A stretch of 64,000 bases of DNA from Amycolatopsis saalfeldensis (GTDB lineage: Bacteria; Actinomycetota; Actinomycetes; Mycobacteriales; Pseudonocardiaceae), in contig NZ_FOEF01000003.1 in assembly GCF_900110575.1 (NCBI RefSeq), forward strand, positions 377,689 through 441,688, in the 5' to 3' direction. Shown piece by piece: positions 35,371 through 43,337 of the stretch (position 1 is the first letter of the stretch; every line of letters starts with the position of its first letter). The notes under the pieces are model-generated. The model saw only the letters and a program-made list of their open reading frames with translations, was not told the DNA's origin and did not search any database. The translations under genes were made by a program, and so were the position numbers.

Positions 35371-36323
35371 CGGGCCACCCCCATCGAGCGCAACCGGGCG
35401 CGGAAGCGCTGCAACGGCGTCGGCGGGACGGTCCGCAGCGCGCCGCGGGAGAAGTAGCGTTCCACGTAGTACTGGACCACCGACAGCACGCTGGTCAGGA
35501 TCACGTACCAGACCGTGCCGACCAGCAGCAGCGGGATGATCTGCCCGCTGTTCGTGCTGGCCTGGGTCTCCACCACGCCGAACAGCTCCAGCAGCGACGT
35601 GATGTAGACGACCGACGTGCCCTTGAGCAGGCCGATCAGCTGGTTGGCGTAGGCCGGGACGATCGCGCGCGTCGCCTGCGGCAGGATGATCCGCCGGTAC
35701 TGGCGCGAGCGCGGCAGGCCGAGCGCCGCGGCGGCCTCGAGCTGCCCCTGGTCCACCGAGATGATGCCGGACCGCACGATCTCGGCGGCGTACGCGGCTT
35801 CGTTGAGGCTCAGCCCGAGCACGGCGACCACGAAGAAGCTGAGCAGGTCGGTCGCGCTGAACCGCGCGAACGACGGGCCGAACGGGATGCCGAGGCTCAG
35901 CGTGCTGTACAGGGCGGTGACGTTGGCCAGGAACAGCAGCAGCACGATCAGCGGGATGGAGCGGAAGATCCAGACGTAGGCCCAGGAAACGGCCTGGAGC
36001 AACGGGTTCTTCGACAGCCGCATGAGGGCGAGCACGACCCCGCCGGCGAGCCCGAACACGGCGCTGAGGCCGGTCAGCTCCAGCGTGAGCAGCAGGCCGT
36101 CGAGGATCACCGGCCGCAAGAACCAGTAGCCGAACACGTCCCACTGGAACACCGGATTGGTCGCCAGCGCGTGGGCGAGCTGGGCCAGCAGGACGAGCAC
36201 CACGGCGGCGGCCACCCAGCGGCCGGGCCTCCGCAGCGGGACGACCTTCCGGGCGGCGAGCTCACGCAGGCGTTCGTCACCCGCGGGCTCGGCGGCGGGC
36301 CTGGTGGCCGGGGGAGAACTCAA
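35367..36323 (-). CDS. polar amino-acid ABC transporter permease
   Basis: A 318-residue inner-membrane permease of the HisMQ family. The EAA loop reads EAAAALGLPRSRQYRRIILPQATRAIVPAYANQLIGLLKGTS. A soluble N-terminal extension precedes the first segment RWVAAAVVLVLLAQLAHAL. The likely start is TTG 36323, because AGGAG lies 6 bases upstream and no ATG or GTG is well placed. The frame continues far upstream without protein-like content. It is the first gene of the transporter operon; a single permease gene suggests a homodimer. Confidence 0.88.
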   Translation of the reverse strand: MSSPPATRPAAEPAGDERLRELAARKVVPLRRPGRWVAAAVVLVLLAQLAHALATNPVFQWDVFGYWFLRPVILDGLLLTLELTGLSAVFGLAGGVVLALMRLSKNPLLQAVSWAYVWIFRSIPLIVLLLFLANVTALYSTLSLGIPFGPSFARFSATDLLSFFVVAVLGLSLNEAAYAAEIVRSGIISVDQGQLEAAAALGLPRSRQYRRIILPQATRAIVPAYANQLIGLLKGTSVVYITSLLELFGVVETQASTNSGQIIPLLLVGTVWYVILTSVLSVVQYYVERYFSRGALRTVPPTPLQRFRARLRSMGVAR

Positions 36324-36479
36324 CAGGGGCTCCTGGGGGACGGCGGGGCGTGCGGCCGGTAGCCACTGTCGCCCGCGCGATCCGCCGTGTCGAGTGTCCT
36401 CTCCGGACTCCCACATGCTGAACCGGGCAGGTGGCCGACGGTCTTTGTGCCGGTGTTGTACCAGGACTGTCCATTGTGG

Positions 36480-36700
36480 AGTTAGAAGGAAATACGCTTG
36501 TCCGTCAACGGTGTTCAGGGAGTGGGACCGGACATGACGGGCGTCGCCGAACTGCTCGTGGAGGGGCTCCATGATGGTCGGTGCCGGCCGAGCAGCGCCG
36601 AGGTGGTCCACGCCAGCGGCGCGTCGAGCGTCTCGGCCAGCTGCGCCCAGCCGGGTCTTGGCCGCGAGGACCGCGTCGGCCGCTTCCTGCCTCGCGGTTG
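36480..36700 (-). pseudogene. cynS: decayed cyanase gene
   Basis: On the minus strand three frame-shifted pieces match cyanase in order. QEAADAVLAAKTRLG is the N-terminal helix, WAQLAETLDAPLAWTTSALLGRHRPS the HTH-like domain, and after a large deletion MEPLHEQFGDA corresponds to the LHEKFGDGI region of the catalytic domain. No start codon remains and the catalytic Arg and Glu segment is missing. The pieces sit in the 432-base gap between the permease gene and the next epimerase gene. Confidence 0.65.
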
Positions 36701-36755
36701 TTCGCCTTCGGCGAGAGTGGTGGCGCCCGGGCGGGACGGGCGACAGGGTGGGGGC

Positions 36756-37757
36756 ATGAGGCTTCTTGTATTGGGCGGAACGGTTTTCGTCGGGCGGACG
36801 GTGGCGGCGGAGGCTTCGCGGCGCGGCCACGAGGTGGTGTGCGCGGCGCGCGGGGAGTCCGGCACGGTGCCCGACGGCGTCAAGCTGGTGCGCGTCGACC
36901 GGGATGCCGAGGACGGGCTCGCGCCGCTCGACGGCGAGGAGTTCGACGCGGTCGTGGACGTGGCGCCGCTTTCGTTCCCGTGGGTCACGCGGGCGCTCGG
37001 CGCGCTCGCGGAACGCGCCGGGCACTGGACGTTCGTCTCCACGGTGAGCGTCTACACCGACGCGGAAACCCGCGGGCAGACCCCGGCCACCGGTGCGGTG
37101 CACGAGCCGCTCGAACAGCACGCGACGGTCGAGCAGCTGCGTGCCGAGGGCGGGGCCGGACTGTACGGCGCGATCAAGGCGGCGTCCGAGAACGCCGTGC
37201 GCGCGGCGTTGGGGGAGCGCGCGTTCGTGGTGCGGCCCGGCCTGATCACCGGTCCCGGCGACAGCAGCGACCGGTTCGGCTACTGGCCCGGCCGCCTCGC
37301 CCGCGGTGGGCGCGTGCTCGTGCCGGCGTCGGACCGGCCCGTGCAGTACCTCGACGTGCGTGACCTCGCCGAGTGGATCGTCACGGCGGCCGAAACCGGT
37401 CTGGGCGGCACCTTCGACGGCGTCGGCCCGATCCGCCCGCTCGGCGCGCTGCTGGCGGACATCGCGGCGGCAGTGGGCGGTGACGCCGAGCTGGTGCCTG
37501 CCACGGACGCCCAGCTGACGGCCGCCGGCGTCAACCCGTGGAGCGGGCCGCGTTCGCTGCCACTGTGGCTGCCCGCCGACCACGCGGGCCTCGCTTCACA
37601 CGACCCGGCACCGTCCCTCGCGGCGGGCCTGCGAACCCACCCGCTGGCCGACGCCGTCGCAGGCGCCCTCGACACGGAGCGAAACCTCGGCCTCGACCGC
37701 GAGCGGCGCTCGGGACTGTCGGCAGCGGAGGAGACGGAAGTGCTGGCAGGCCTGTGA
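36756..37757 (+). CDS. NAD-dependent epimerase/reductase
   Basis: A 333-residue extended SDR beginning MRLLVLGGTVFVGRTVAAEA (GGTVFVG nucleotide loop). The catalytic YGAIK motif is present in GAGLYGAIKAASENAV, and the segment FVSTVSVYTD is the usual Ser/Thr strand. It belongs to the reductase-like branch common in actinobacteria, and the substrate is unknown. ATG 36756 is the first codon matching the family start; GGGTGGGGGC precedes it. It stands alone between a pseudogene and a repeat tract. Confidence 0.85.
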   Translation: MRLLVLGGTVFVGRTVAAEASRRGHEVVCAARGESGTVPDGVKLVRVDRDAEDGLAPLDGEEFDAVVDVAPLSFPWVTRALGALAERAGHWTFVSTVSVYTDAETRGQTPATGAVHEPLEQHATVEQLRAEGGAGLYGAIKAASENAVRAALGERAFVVRPGLITGPGDSSDRFGYWPGRLARGGRVLVPASDRPVQYLDVRDLAEWIVTAAETGLGGTFDGVGPIRPLGALLADIAAAVGGDAELVPATDAQLTAAGVNPWSGPRSLPLWLPADHAGLASHDPAPSLAAGLRTHPLADAVAGALDTERNLGLDRERRSGLSAAEETEVLAGL

Positions 37758-37799
37758 AACGCGGCGGCCATTGTCTACGGTGGACGGTTGCTCGGTAGG

Positions 37800-38260
37800 C
37801 TCACGGGCGGTCGCCGCACGGTCGCTGGGTGGGGCACTGGGGGTGGTCGCCGGGTGGGGCCGTTGGGGGATGGCCTTTGAGTGGGGCGCCGGGGATGGGC
37901 GCTGGGGAATGGTCGCTGGGTGGCCGCCGAGGGTTGGGCGGTGGGGAATGGTCGCTGGGTGGCCGCCGAGGGCTGGGCGCCGGGAATGGTCGCCGGGCTG
38001 GATGCTGGGGATGGTCGTGGGGTGGGGCGCCGGGAATGGTCGCTGGATGGGCCGCCGAGAGATGGGCGCTGGGGGATGGTCGCCCGGTGGGGCGTCGGGA
38101 ATGGTCACTGGCTGGGGCGCCGGGGGATGGGCGTCAGGAATGGTCGCTGGGTTGGGTGCTGGGGGATGGTCGCCGGGTGGGGCGCTGGCAATGGTCGCCC
38201 GGTCGGCCACCGACAATGGCTGCCGCGCGGTCGACCGGTGGGGCCGGTGACCGGTCCGTC
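37800..38260. repeat. G-rich degenerate minisatellite
   Basis: A tract of about 460 bases is built from variants of GGCGCCGGGAATGGTCGCTG roughly every 27-40 bases; the block GGGGAATGGTCGCTGGGTGG occurs twice, 39 bases apart. The top strand is strongly G-rich. Frames in both directions are open but give only low-complexity Pro/Gly/Trp runs without start context, so no gene is called. Confidence 0.7.
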
Positions 38261-38277
38261 CGGGTCCCAGTGGACGA

Positions 38278-38643
38278 TCAGCTGGCGGCGAGCCACTTCG
38301 CGCGCGCACCGGGGCCCGGCACCCAGCAGCCGCCGGAGGGGGTTTCGGGCTCGTCGTCTTCGGGCAGGGCCAGCAGTTCGGGGAACACCTCGGCGGCGGT
38401 GCCGGTCGAGCGCCACAGCCAGGTCCGCGGGGTGAGCACCTGTTCCTCGGTGCTGGGCAGGCGCGCGGCGGCGACGTCGTCCTCGGCGTTGAGCCGGATC
38501 ACGTCCACCACTGAACCGTGCGCCCGCACACCGACGACGGCGAGCACCTCACCCTGTTCGTCGGACGGGTGCACGAACTGGTAACCGCGGGAGATCAGTT
38601 CCCGGAGGCCGGCTTCGACGTCGAACGGAGCTGGGTCGGTCAT
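38278..38643 (-). CDS. conserved hypothetical protein
   Basis: A 121-residue acidic soluble protein (MTDPAPFDVEAGLRELISRGYQFVHPSDEQGEVLAVVGVRAHGSVVDVIRL...). There are no transmembrane segments or known motifs. It has the look of small conserved proteins found across Pseudonocardiaceae. It is isolated between a minisatellite and an intergenic region of about 400 bases. I do not recognise a function. Confidence 0.7.
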   Translation of the reverse strand: MTDPAPFDVEAGLRELISRGYQFVHPSDEQGEVLAVVGVRAHGSVVDVIRLNAEDDVAAARLPSTEEQVLTPRTWLWRSTGTAAEVFPELLALPEDDEPETPSGGCWVPGPGARAKWLAAS

Positions 38644-39057
38644 GGCCCCCGCCTTCCGGTCCGGTGTGTGCCGCCGTGGCCACGGCGCTCGCTTCGTCCC
38701 CTTGATGATCCGGACGCTAGCACGCTCACCCATTAGAGTGAGAGGACATACTTTGTCTTCTAGCCGAAAGTTTGATGTTCTGTAGAAGTAGTGACAACGC
38801 CGGAGAAAGTGCACTCATTGGAACACGAACCGCCCCGCCTAGCTGAGTCGACAAGATAACGACGTTCCTACCGTCGACTGTGGAGTGACACTTTCATCGA
38901 CAAGTGTCACCACCGTCGAGTGGCAAGCCTGTTGGCGGCCTGGCAAGGACGGTTAGCATCGGAGCCGTCCCGCCGGAAGCTCCCGAGGCCGGAAACGCGC
39001 CGCGCCCGGCCGGCGATCAAGCGCCGCTCCCGCTGCCGACAGCACCTGGGGTCCGTG
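38644..39057. other. intergenic region with a strong inverted repeat
   Basis: A gene-free stretch of about 410 bases that is AT-richer than its surroundings near 38740-38870. It includes GTGACACTT (38885-38893) and AAGTGTCAC (38902-38910), a perfect 9-8-9 inverted repeat, and several GTCGAC/CGACG elements nearby (38846-38878). It could hold an operator for the next small gene or for the leftward hypothetical gene. No RNA gene is recognisable. Confidence 0.5.
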
Positions 39058-39342
39058 ATGGTCCAGTACACGCTGGTCGTCGGTGGTCTGCCGCTGGCCG
39101 GCGCGCCCGCCTACCTGGCCTTTCTGCTGCACCGGCGCCGTTGGGGCACCGCTCGCCCGCCGCTGCCGGCCGAGGAACTGCGCGCGGTCGCCGACGTGCT
39201 GCCCCGGACCCGCCCCGTCCTCCCGCCTGTTGACGGCCCGGGCGCCGAGCAGTGCGCGCCGTGCCTGAGCTGCCGGCCGCCGATCGTCCCCGCGCCCCGC
39301 CGTCCGGAATCAGCTCCGGTGAAACGGGCCGGGGTCGCCTGA
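39058..39342 (+). CDS. small single-pass membrane protein, hypothetical
   Basis: A possible 94-residue protein (MVQYTLVVGGLPLAGAPAYLAFLLHRRRW...). It has one N-terminal hydrophobic helix followed by a positive RRRW anchor and a Pro-rich cytoplasmic tail with CAPCLSC. The frame is open further upstream, but the sequence there is basic and not protein-like. It ends just before a convergent gene. No relatives recognised; coding status is moderate. Confidence 0.45.
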   Translation: MVQYTLVVGGLPLAGAPAYLAFLLHRRRWGTARPPLPAEELRAVADVLPRTRPVLPPVDGPGAEQCAPCLSCRPPIVPAPRRPESAPVKRAGVA

Positions 39343-39353
39343 CCGCCCTGGCG

Positions 39354-40091
39354 TCAGCGCACCCTTCGCGGCGCCCCGAACCGCGCCGGGACGCCGGGGG
39401 AGAACAGCACGCTCACCGGTTCCCCGCTCACCGGGACACCCGCGGCGGGCGCCAGCTCGTCGGAAAGGTGCAGCAGCGTCGCGCGGTGCAGGGGCCACTG
39501 CGGGTGGTCGTTGGGCACGTACAGGGTGCGGCCGTGCCAGCTGACGTGCAGGCCCCAGCGCGCGGTCAGGAACTGTTCCAGCGTCGTGGGCCGCCCGATC
39601 GGCGGCCCGGTTCGCACCGCCAGCGTGCTTTCCGTGTGGTGCCACCGCGTTCGGCAGCGGTAGGTGAGCAGGTCGCCGTCGCGGCGGAGGCTCATCGACG
39701 ACCACCGGTAGGGCAGCGAGAACCCCAGTCGCCCGGCCAGTGCCGGCACGAGCCGCGCCGCGTCGAGCGACCGGAAAACCACCCCGCGCCGGCCGGCCGC
39801 GTCCACCGAGTACAGCCGCACGTTCGTCTCGCAGAAGCTCCCGAAGTACGGCACCGCCGGCCCGCCGAAGGGCCGCACGCGGTCCATCCGGAACGGCACC
39901 AGCCCGACGTAGGTGGCCCCGCCCAGCACGTCCGGCCGCGTGCCCGCCGGCAGCAGCCCCGCGACCGCCGCCGGCTCCACCGCCCAGTGCACGAACGTCA
40001 GGTCCCGCCACCACTGCGCCAGCACCCCCCGGCCGACTCGCCGCGGGGTCGTCACGCTGATCGGCTCCACGACGTCGTCCACCGCGTCCAC
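39354..40091 (-). CDS. DUF2071 (YqjF-like) protein
   Basis: A 245-residue protein of the DUF2071/YqjF family (WWRDLTFVHWAVEPAAVAGLLPAGTRPDVLGGATYVGLVPFRM...; PYFGSFCETNVRLYSVDAAGRRGVVFRSLDA; LPYRWSSM). The family has an acetoacetate decarboxylase-like fold and no established reaction in most members. GTG 40091 is the likely start. It lies downstream of, and on the same strand as, the sialidase gene, with 86 bases between. Confidence 0.85.
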   Translation of the reverse strand: MDAVDDVVEPISVTTPRRVGRGVLAQWWRDLTFVHWAVEPAAVAGLLPAGTRPDVLGGATYVGLVPFRMDRVRPFGGPAVPYFGSFCETNVRLYSVDAAGRRGVVFRSLDAARLVPALAGRLGFSLPYRWSSMSLRRDGDLLTYRCRTRWHHTESTLAVRTGPPIGRPTTLEQFLTARWGLHVSWHGRTLYVPNDHPQWPLHRATLLHLSDELAPAAGVPVSGEPVSVLFSPGVPARFGAPRRVR

Positions 40092-40177
40092 GCTACGGAA
40101 CGCCCGGACGCGCCTCGCCGGCAGCGCGAGCGGGAGGCGGGACCGCCCCCAGGACGGCCCCGCCTCCCGGTCCGGGG

Positions 40178-41677
40178 TCAGCCGCAGTGGCCGGAGGGGG
40201 CGTCGAACTTCGTGGTGCCGATCGAGCCGCCCCAGGTGACGCACTTGCCGGCCGCCGAGGCGGTGACCGGGCCGGCGAACCAGGAGTACGAGCCGGAGTC
40301 GGTCTGGCGGGTGCCGCCGGCCACCTGGAGGTACGCGGCCGTGGCCGTGGCGGTGCCCTCGGCGGCCGTCTTCATCGTGGTCACGCAGTTCTTGCCGTTC
40401 GCCGCGTTGTAAGACAGGTAGACGGTGCCCGCGGCGCCCAGCGAACCCTTGTCGATCACGGTGTAGCCCGCGCCGCAGGCCGGGGCGCCGAGCTGGGCGT
40501 CGGTGAAGGTGGCCCAGCGGATCGAGGAGTACGGGCTGGTCGAGCCGGCCTCGAACAGGACGCCCGCCGTGCTGGCGGTGGCCGTCGTGCCGAGCGCGAT
40601 GAGGTCGGAGTAGGCCGTGTCCTGGCTCCACACCAGGAATCCGTCGGCGTCGCCGGTCCAGCTGCCGCCCGCGTCGAACGACGAGCGGATGCGCAGCGCG
40701 TGCCGGTCGTTGCACACCGACGGGCCGGCGAACAGCAGCCGCGTGTACTGGCCGCCGGTGTCGGGGGTGCTCATCGCGACGGTCGAGCCCTGCACGTCCG
40801 GCGTCTTGGCCAGGTCGGGCTCGGTGACGAACTTCTGGCTGAACGTCTGCCCGCCGTCCGAGCTGATCGCGTACGCACGCTCCACTGTGGAGCACATGGT
40901 GCCCGAGTTGTTGCGCGCGGACGCGTAGATCCGGCCGTCCGGCAGCTCGGTGAGGCTGATCTCCTGCGGGTTGAGCGTGGTGCTCGCGTCGGTGGCGCCG
41001 CGGTGCCAGGTGGCGCCCCGGTCGTCGCTGTAGGCGATCGAGCCGGTGCCCGGCGCCGTGCTGGACAGCTGGTAGCTCATCCCGGCGACGATTCGTCCTT
41101 TGTGGACACCGCGGGTGAGCACCGAGGCGTGTGACGGCCCGGTCGCGAGCCAGCCCGGCGCGGTGGTGAAGCCCAGCTGCGTGGTGAGCACCTGCGGCGC
41201 GGCCCAGGTGGTGCCGTTGTCCTTGCTGATGCTGACGCGCGGGACCCGCCCGCACGAGGCGTGCGGCGCGATGCACTGCATCACCGAGAGCAGCACGACC
41301 CGGCCGTTCGGCTCGTCCGCGGTCGGCGGGACGACCACCGGGGTCGGGTTTCCCTTGGTGTCGCCGAAGCCCTGGATGACGATCTGCGGGGCGGACCAGG
41401 TCTTGCCGTTGTCCTTGGAGCGCTTCATGACGGTGTCGATGTCGCCCGCGTCGGCGCACCTGTTCTTGCGGCCCTCGGCGAAGGCGAGCAGGTCGCCGTT
41501 GTTCGCCTTGACGATCGCCGGGATGCGGAAGCACGAGTAGCCGTTGGTGCCCGCCTGGTACACCACGGTGGTGGCCGCGTCGGCCGAGGCGGCGGGGACC
41601 GCCCCCGGGACCGCGGCCACCGCGGCGGCCCCGGCGAGGCCCGCGAGCAGCGCTCGCACGGCACGTCTGATTCTCAC
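40178..41677 (-). CDS. secreted exo-alpha-sialidase (GH33-like)
   Basis: A 499-residue secreted enzyme. The Sec signal RIRRAVRALLAGLAGAAAVAAVPGAVPAASA ends near residue 34. The FRIP arginine motif is at 50-53, and at least five Asp boxes follow (SKDNGKTW 87-94, SKDNGTTW, SDDRGATW, SSDGGQTF, SFDAGGSW), the mark of the six-bladed neuraminidase propeller. A C-terminal region of about 100 residues (TAAEGTATATAAYLQVAG...) resembles an appended binding domain. It would release terminal sialic acids from host or environmental glycans. GTG 41677 has GGAG 8 bases upstream. A nested palindrome upstream suggests specific control. Confidence 0.92.
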   Translation of the reverse strand: MRIRRAVRALLAGLAGAAAVAAVPGAVPAASADAATTVVYQAGTNGYSCFRIPAIVKANNGDLLAFAEGRKNRCADAGDIDTVMKRSKDNGKTWSAPQIVIQGFGDTKGNPTPVVVPPTADEPNGRVVLLSVMQCIAPHASCGRVPRVSISKDNGTTWAAPQVLTTQLGFTTAPGWLATGPSHASVLTRGVHKGRIVAGMSYQLSSTAPGTGSIAYSDDRGATWHRGATDASTTLNPQEISLTELPDGRIYASARNNSGTMCSTVERAYAISSDGGQTFSQKFVTEPDLAKTPDVQGSTVAMSTPDTGGQYTRLLFAGPSVCNDRHALRIRSSFDAGGSWTGDADGFLVWSQDTAYSDLIALGTTATASTAGVLFEAGSTSPYSSIRWATFTDAQLGAPACGAGYTVIDKGSLGAAGTVYLSYNAANGKNCVTTMKTAAEGTATATAAYLQVAGGTRQTDSGSYSWFAGPVTASAAGKCVTWGGSIGTTKFDAPSGHCG

Positions 41678-41753
41678 TGTCGTCTCCGTCCTGGGGAGTA
41701 AGAAGTGCTCCCCAGGCTCCGGCGCCGCCGTACACGCCCCGTACAACTGCGCC

Positions 41754-41786
41754 GGAAACCCTTTTGTACCAAAGGAAGGAGTTTCC
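41754..41786. promoter_or_regulatory. nested inverted repeats upstream of sialidase
   Basis: The inner CCTTTTGTACCAAAGG (41760-41775) is palindromic except for one base pair. The outer arms GGAAAC (41754-41759) and GTTTCC (41781-41786) are perfect. The element lies between the sialidase start and the end of the amidohydrolase gene, so it most likely controls the sialidase. The regulator is not adjacent. Confidence 0.5.
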
Positions 41787-41823
41787 CTTACGGTGACCTC
41801 GCCGTTATCATCCCACGTCCTAC

Positions 41824-42756
41824 CTACTGGGCCAGCCGGGGGAACAGCGCTTCCGCCGAAGTGCGGTGCACGGCGGCCAGCCCGGCCTCCGGAAGGTCCT
41901 CGTAGGTGTCCAGCCAGGTGTCGAACCTCCGCCGGGACGGGGCGGGGTTGAAGGGGAAGTCGCTGCCGTACAGGATGTGGCCCGGGGCGGCGAAGGCGAG
42001 CAGCGACGGCAGGGACGTCGGCGTGGAGGACAGGGCCGTGTCGAAGTAGAAGCGGCGCAGGCCTTCGAAGATGCTTTCCTCGGTGGTGCCGGGGTTGAAC
42101 ATCGACGCGAAGGTGAAGCGGTGCGCGGCGTAGGGCAGGAACCCGCCGGCGTGCGAGAGGATCACGCGCAGCCTCGGGTGCCGGTCGAAGACGCCGTTCG
42201 CCACCAGGTGCAGCGCGCTGCGGGTGGTGTCGAACGGGAAGTCCAGCACCGGGCTCGGCAGGCCCTCGAGCCGGGGCATCGGCGGTTCCGCGGGGTGCAC
42301 GAACACCACCGCCGAGCGCGCGTCCAGCTCCGTCCACAGTGGCTCGTACGACGGGTCGCCCAGATAACGCCCGTGGGCGTTGGAGAGCAGCACGACGCCG
42401 TCCGCGTGCAGTTCGTCCAGTGCGCGCACCGCTTCGGCGGTCGCGCCCTCGACGTCGGGCAGCGGCAGTACGGCGAACTGGCCGAAGCGGTCGGGCCGGT
42501 CCTTGACGAGTTCGGCGTGGTAGTCGTTGGTCGCCCGGGCCAGCTCACGTGCCGCGGCGTCGTCGCCGAAGTGGACGCCCGGGGCGCTGATCGACAGCAC
42601 TCCGGTGGCGATCCCGGCCCCGTCCATCATCGCGAGCGCGCCGGCGGGGTCCCAGTCCGGGATCGGCCAGCCGCCCGGGGTCTGTCCGCCCTCCTCGAAC
42701 GCGTGCCGGTAGGCGGGCGGGAGCAGATGCTGGTGGACGTCGATCTTTCCGGTCAT
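41824..42756 (-). CDS. amidohydrolase 2 / ACMSD-like metal-dependent hydrolase
   Basis: A 310-residue TIM-barrel hydrolase. The metal-binding IDVHQHLLPPAY opens the protein, VVFVHPAEPP and VILSHAGGFLPY carry later histidines, and LYGSDFPF has the conserved Asp. These are the marks of the ACMSD/amidohydrolase-2 group, which decarboxylate or hydrolyse small carboxylates. The substrate is not determinable. It is divergent from a MarR gene with an inverted repeat between them, so it is probably controlled by that MarR. Confidence 0.9.
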   Translation of the reverse strand: MTGKIDVHQHLLPPAYRHAFEEGGQTPGGWPIPDWDPAGALAMMDGAGIATGVLSISAPGVHFGDDAAARELARATNDYHAELVKDRPDRFGQFAVLPLPDVEGATAEAVRALDELHADGVVLLSNAHGRYLGDPSYEPLWTELDARSAVVFVHPAEPPMPRLEGLPSPVLDFPFDTTRSALHLVANGVFDRHPRLRVILSHAGGFLPYAAHRFTFASMFNPGTTEESIFEGLRRFYFDTALSSTPTSLPSLLAFAAPGHILYGSDFPFNPAPSRRRFDTWLDTYEDLPEAGLAAVHRTSAEALFPRLAQ

Positions 42757-42771
42757 GGTCGCTAGGCTCCT

Positions 42772-42793
42772 AATAGATAGGTTGCTAACTATT
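42772..42793. promoter_or_regulatory. MarR operator
   Basis: AATAGATAG-GTTG-CTAACTATT has 9-base arms with one mismatch, centred between the amidohydrolase start (42756) and the MarR GTG (42814). It is AT-rich against the background, as MarR sites in high-GC genomes often are. Confidence 0.65.
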
Positions 42794-42813
42794 GTGCTGC
42801 TAAGCTACCACTC

Positions 42814-43275
42814 GTGAAGCCCTCCGCGCTGTCCGATACCGAGGCCGACGAGATCGGCCAAGCCGCCGACGAGCTGTTCTTCGCGATGCGCAAGGCGCGT
42901 TCGGCGGGCGCGGACCAGGACGGCGGCCTCTCGCTGCCGCAGCTCACCCTGCTGGAGCCGCTGGCGGCCGAGGCGGAGCTGCCCGTGGGCCGCCTCGCGG
43001 CCGCCGCCGACGTCACCATCCCCACCGCCACCCGCATGCTGCAACAGCTGGAGGCGGCCGGCGCGGTCACCCGGCGGCGCCACCCGGACGACGAGCGGAA
43101 GGTCCTGGTCGGCCTCACCGCCGACGGCGTGACCCGGCTGAACCGGCTGATGTCCCGCCGCCGCGAGCGCCAGGCCCGCGCGTTCGCCGAGTTCACCCCG
43201 GCGGAGCGCCGCCAGCTGGTCGCGCTCCTCGGGCGGCTGACCGGGGTGATGAAGGAGTTCCGCGAATCCGGCTGA
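42814..43275 (+). CDS. MarR-family regulator
   Basis: A 153-residue MarR protein. The winged helix reads LSLPQLTLLEPLAAEAELPVGRLAAAADVTIPTATRMLQQLEAAGAV, with wing DDERKVLVGLTADG. The GTG start follows the AT-rich operator. It is divergent from the amidohydrolase gene, its likely target. Confidence 0.9.
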   Translation: MKPSALSDTEADEIGQAADELFFAMRKARSAGADQDGGLSLPQLTLLEPLAAEAELPVGRLAAAADVTIPTATRMLQQLEAAGAVTRRRHPDDERKVLVGLTADGVTRLNRLMSRRRERQARAFAEFTPAERRQLVALLGRLTGVMKEFRESG

Positions 43276-43337
43276 GCGGTGAACCGGACGGCGCGCGCCC
43301 TCGTGTAGGGAGCACTGCTTCGAGGGAAAGGATTCTC

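Noticed and set aside
37596..38309. A 237-residue Pro-rich protein on the minus strand
   Set aside because: It is made only of minisatellite translation and overlaps the end of the epimerase gene. No ribosome binding site or domain.
39354..41735. 793-residue frame joining DUF2071 and sialidase regions
   Set aside because: The part before 40091 is the wrong frame of the sialidase gene. DUF2071 begins at GTG 40091.
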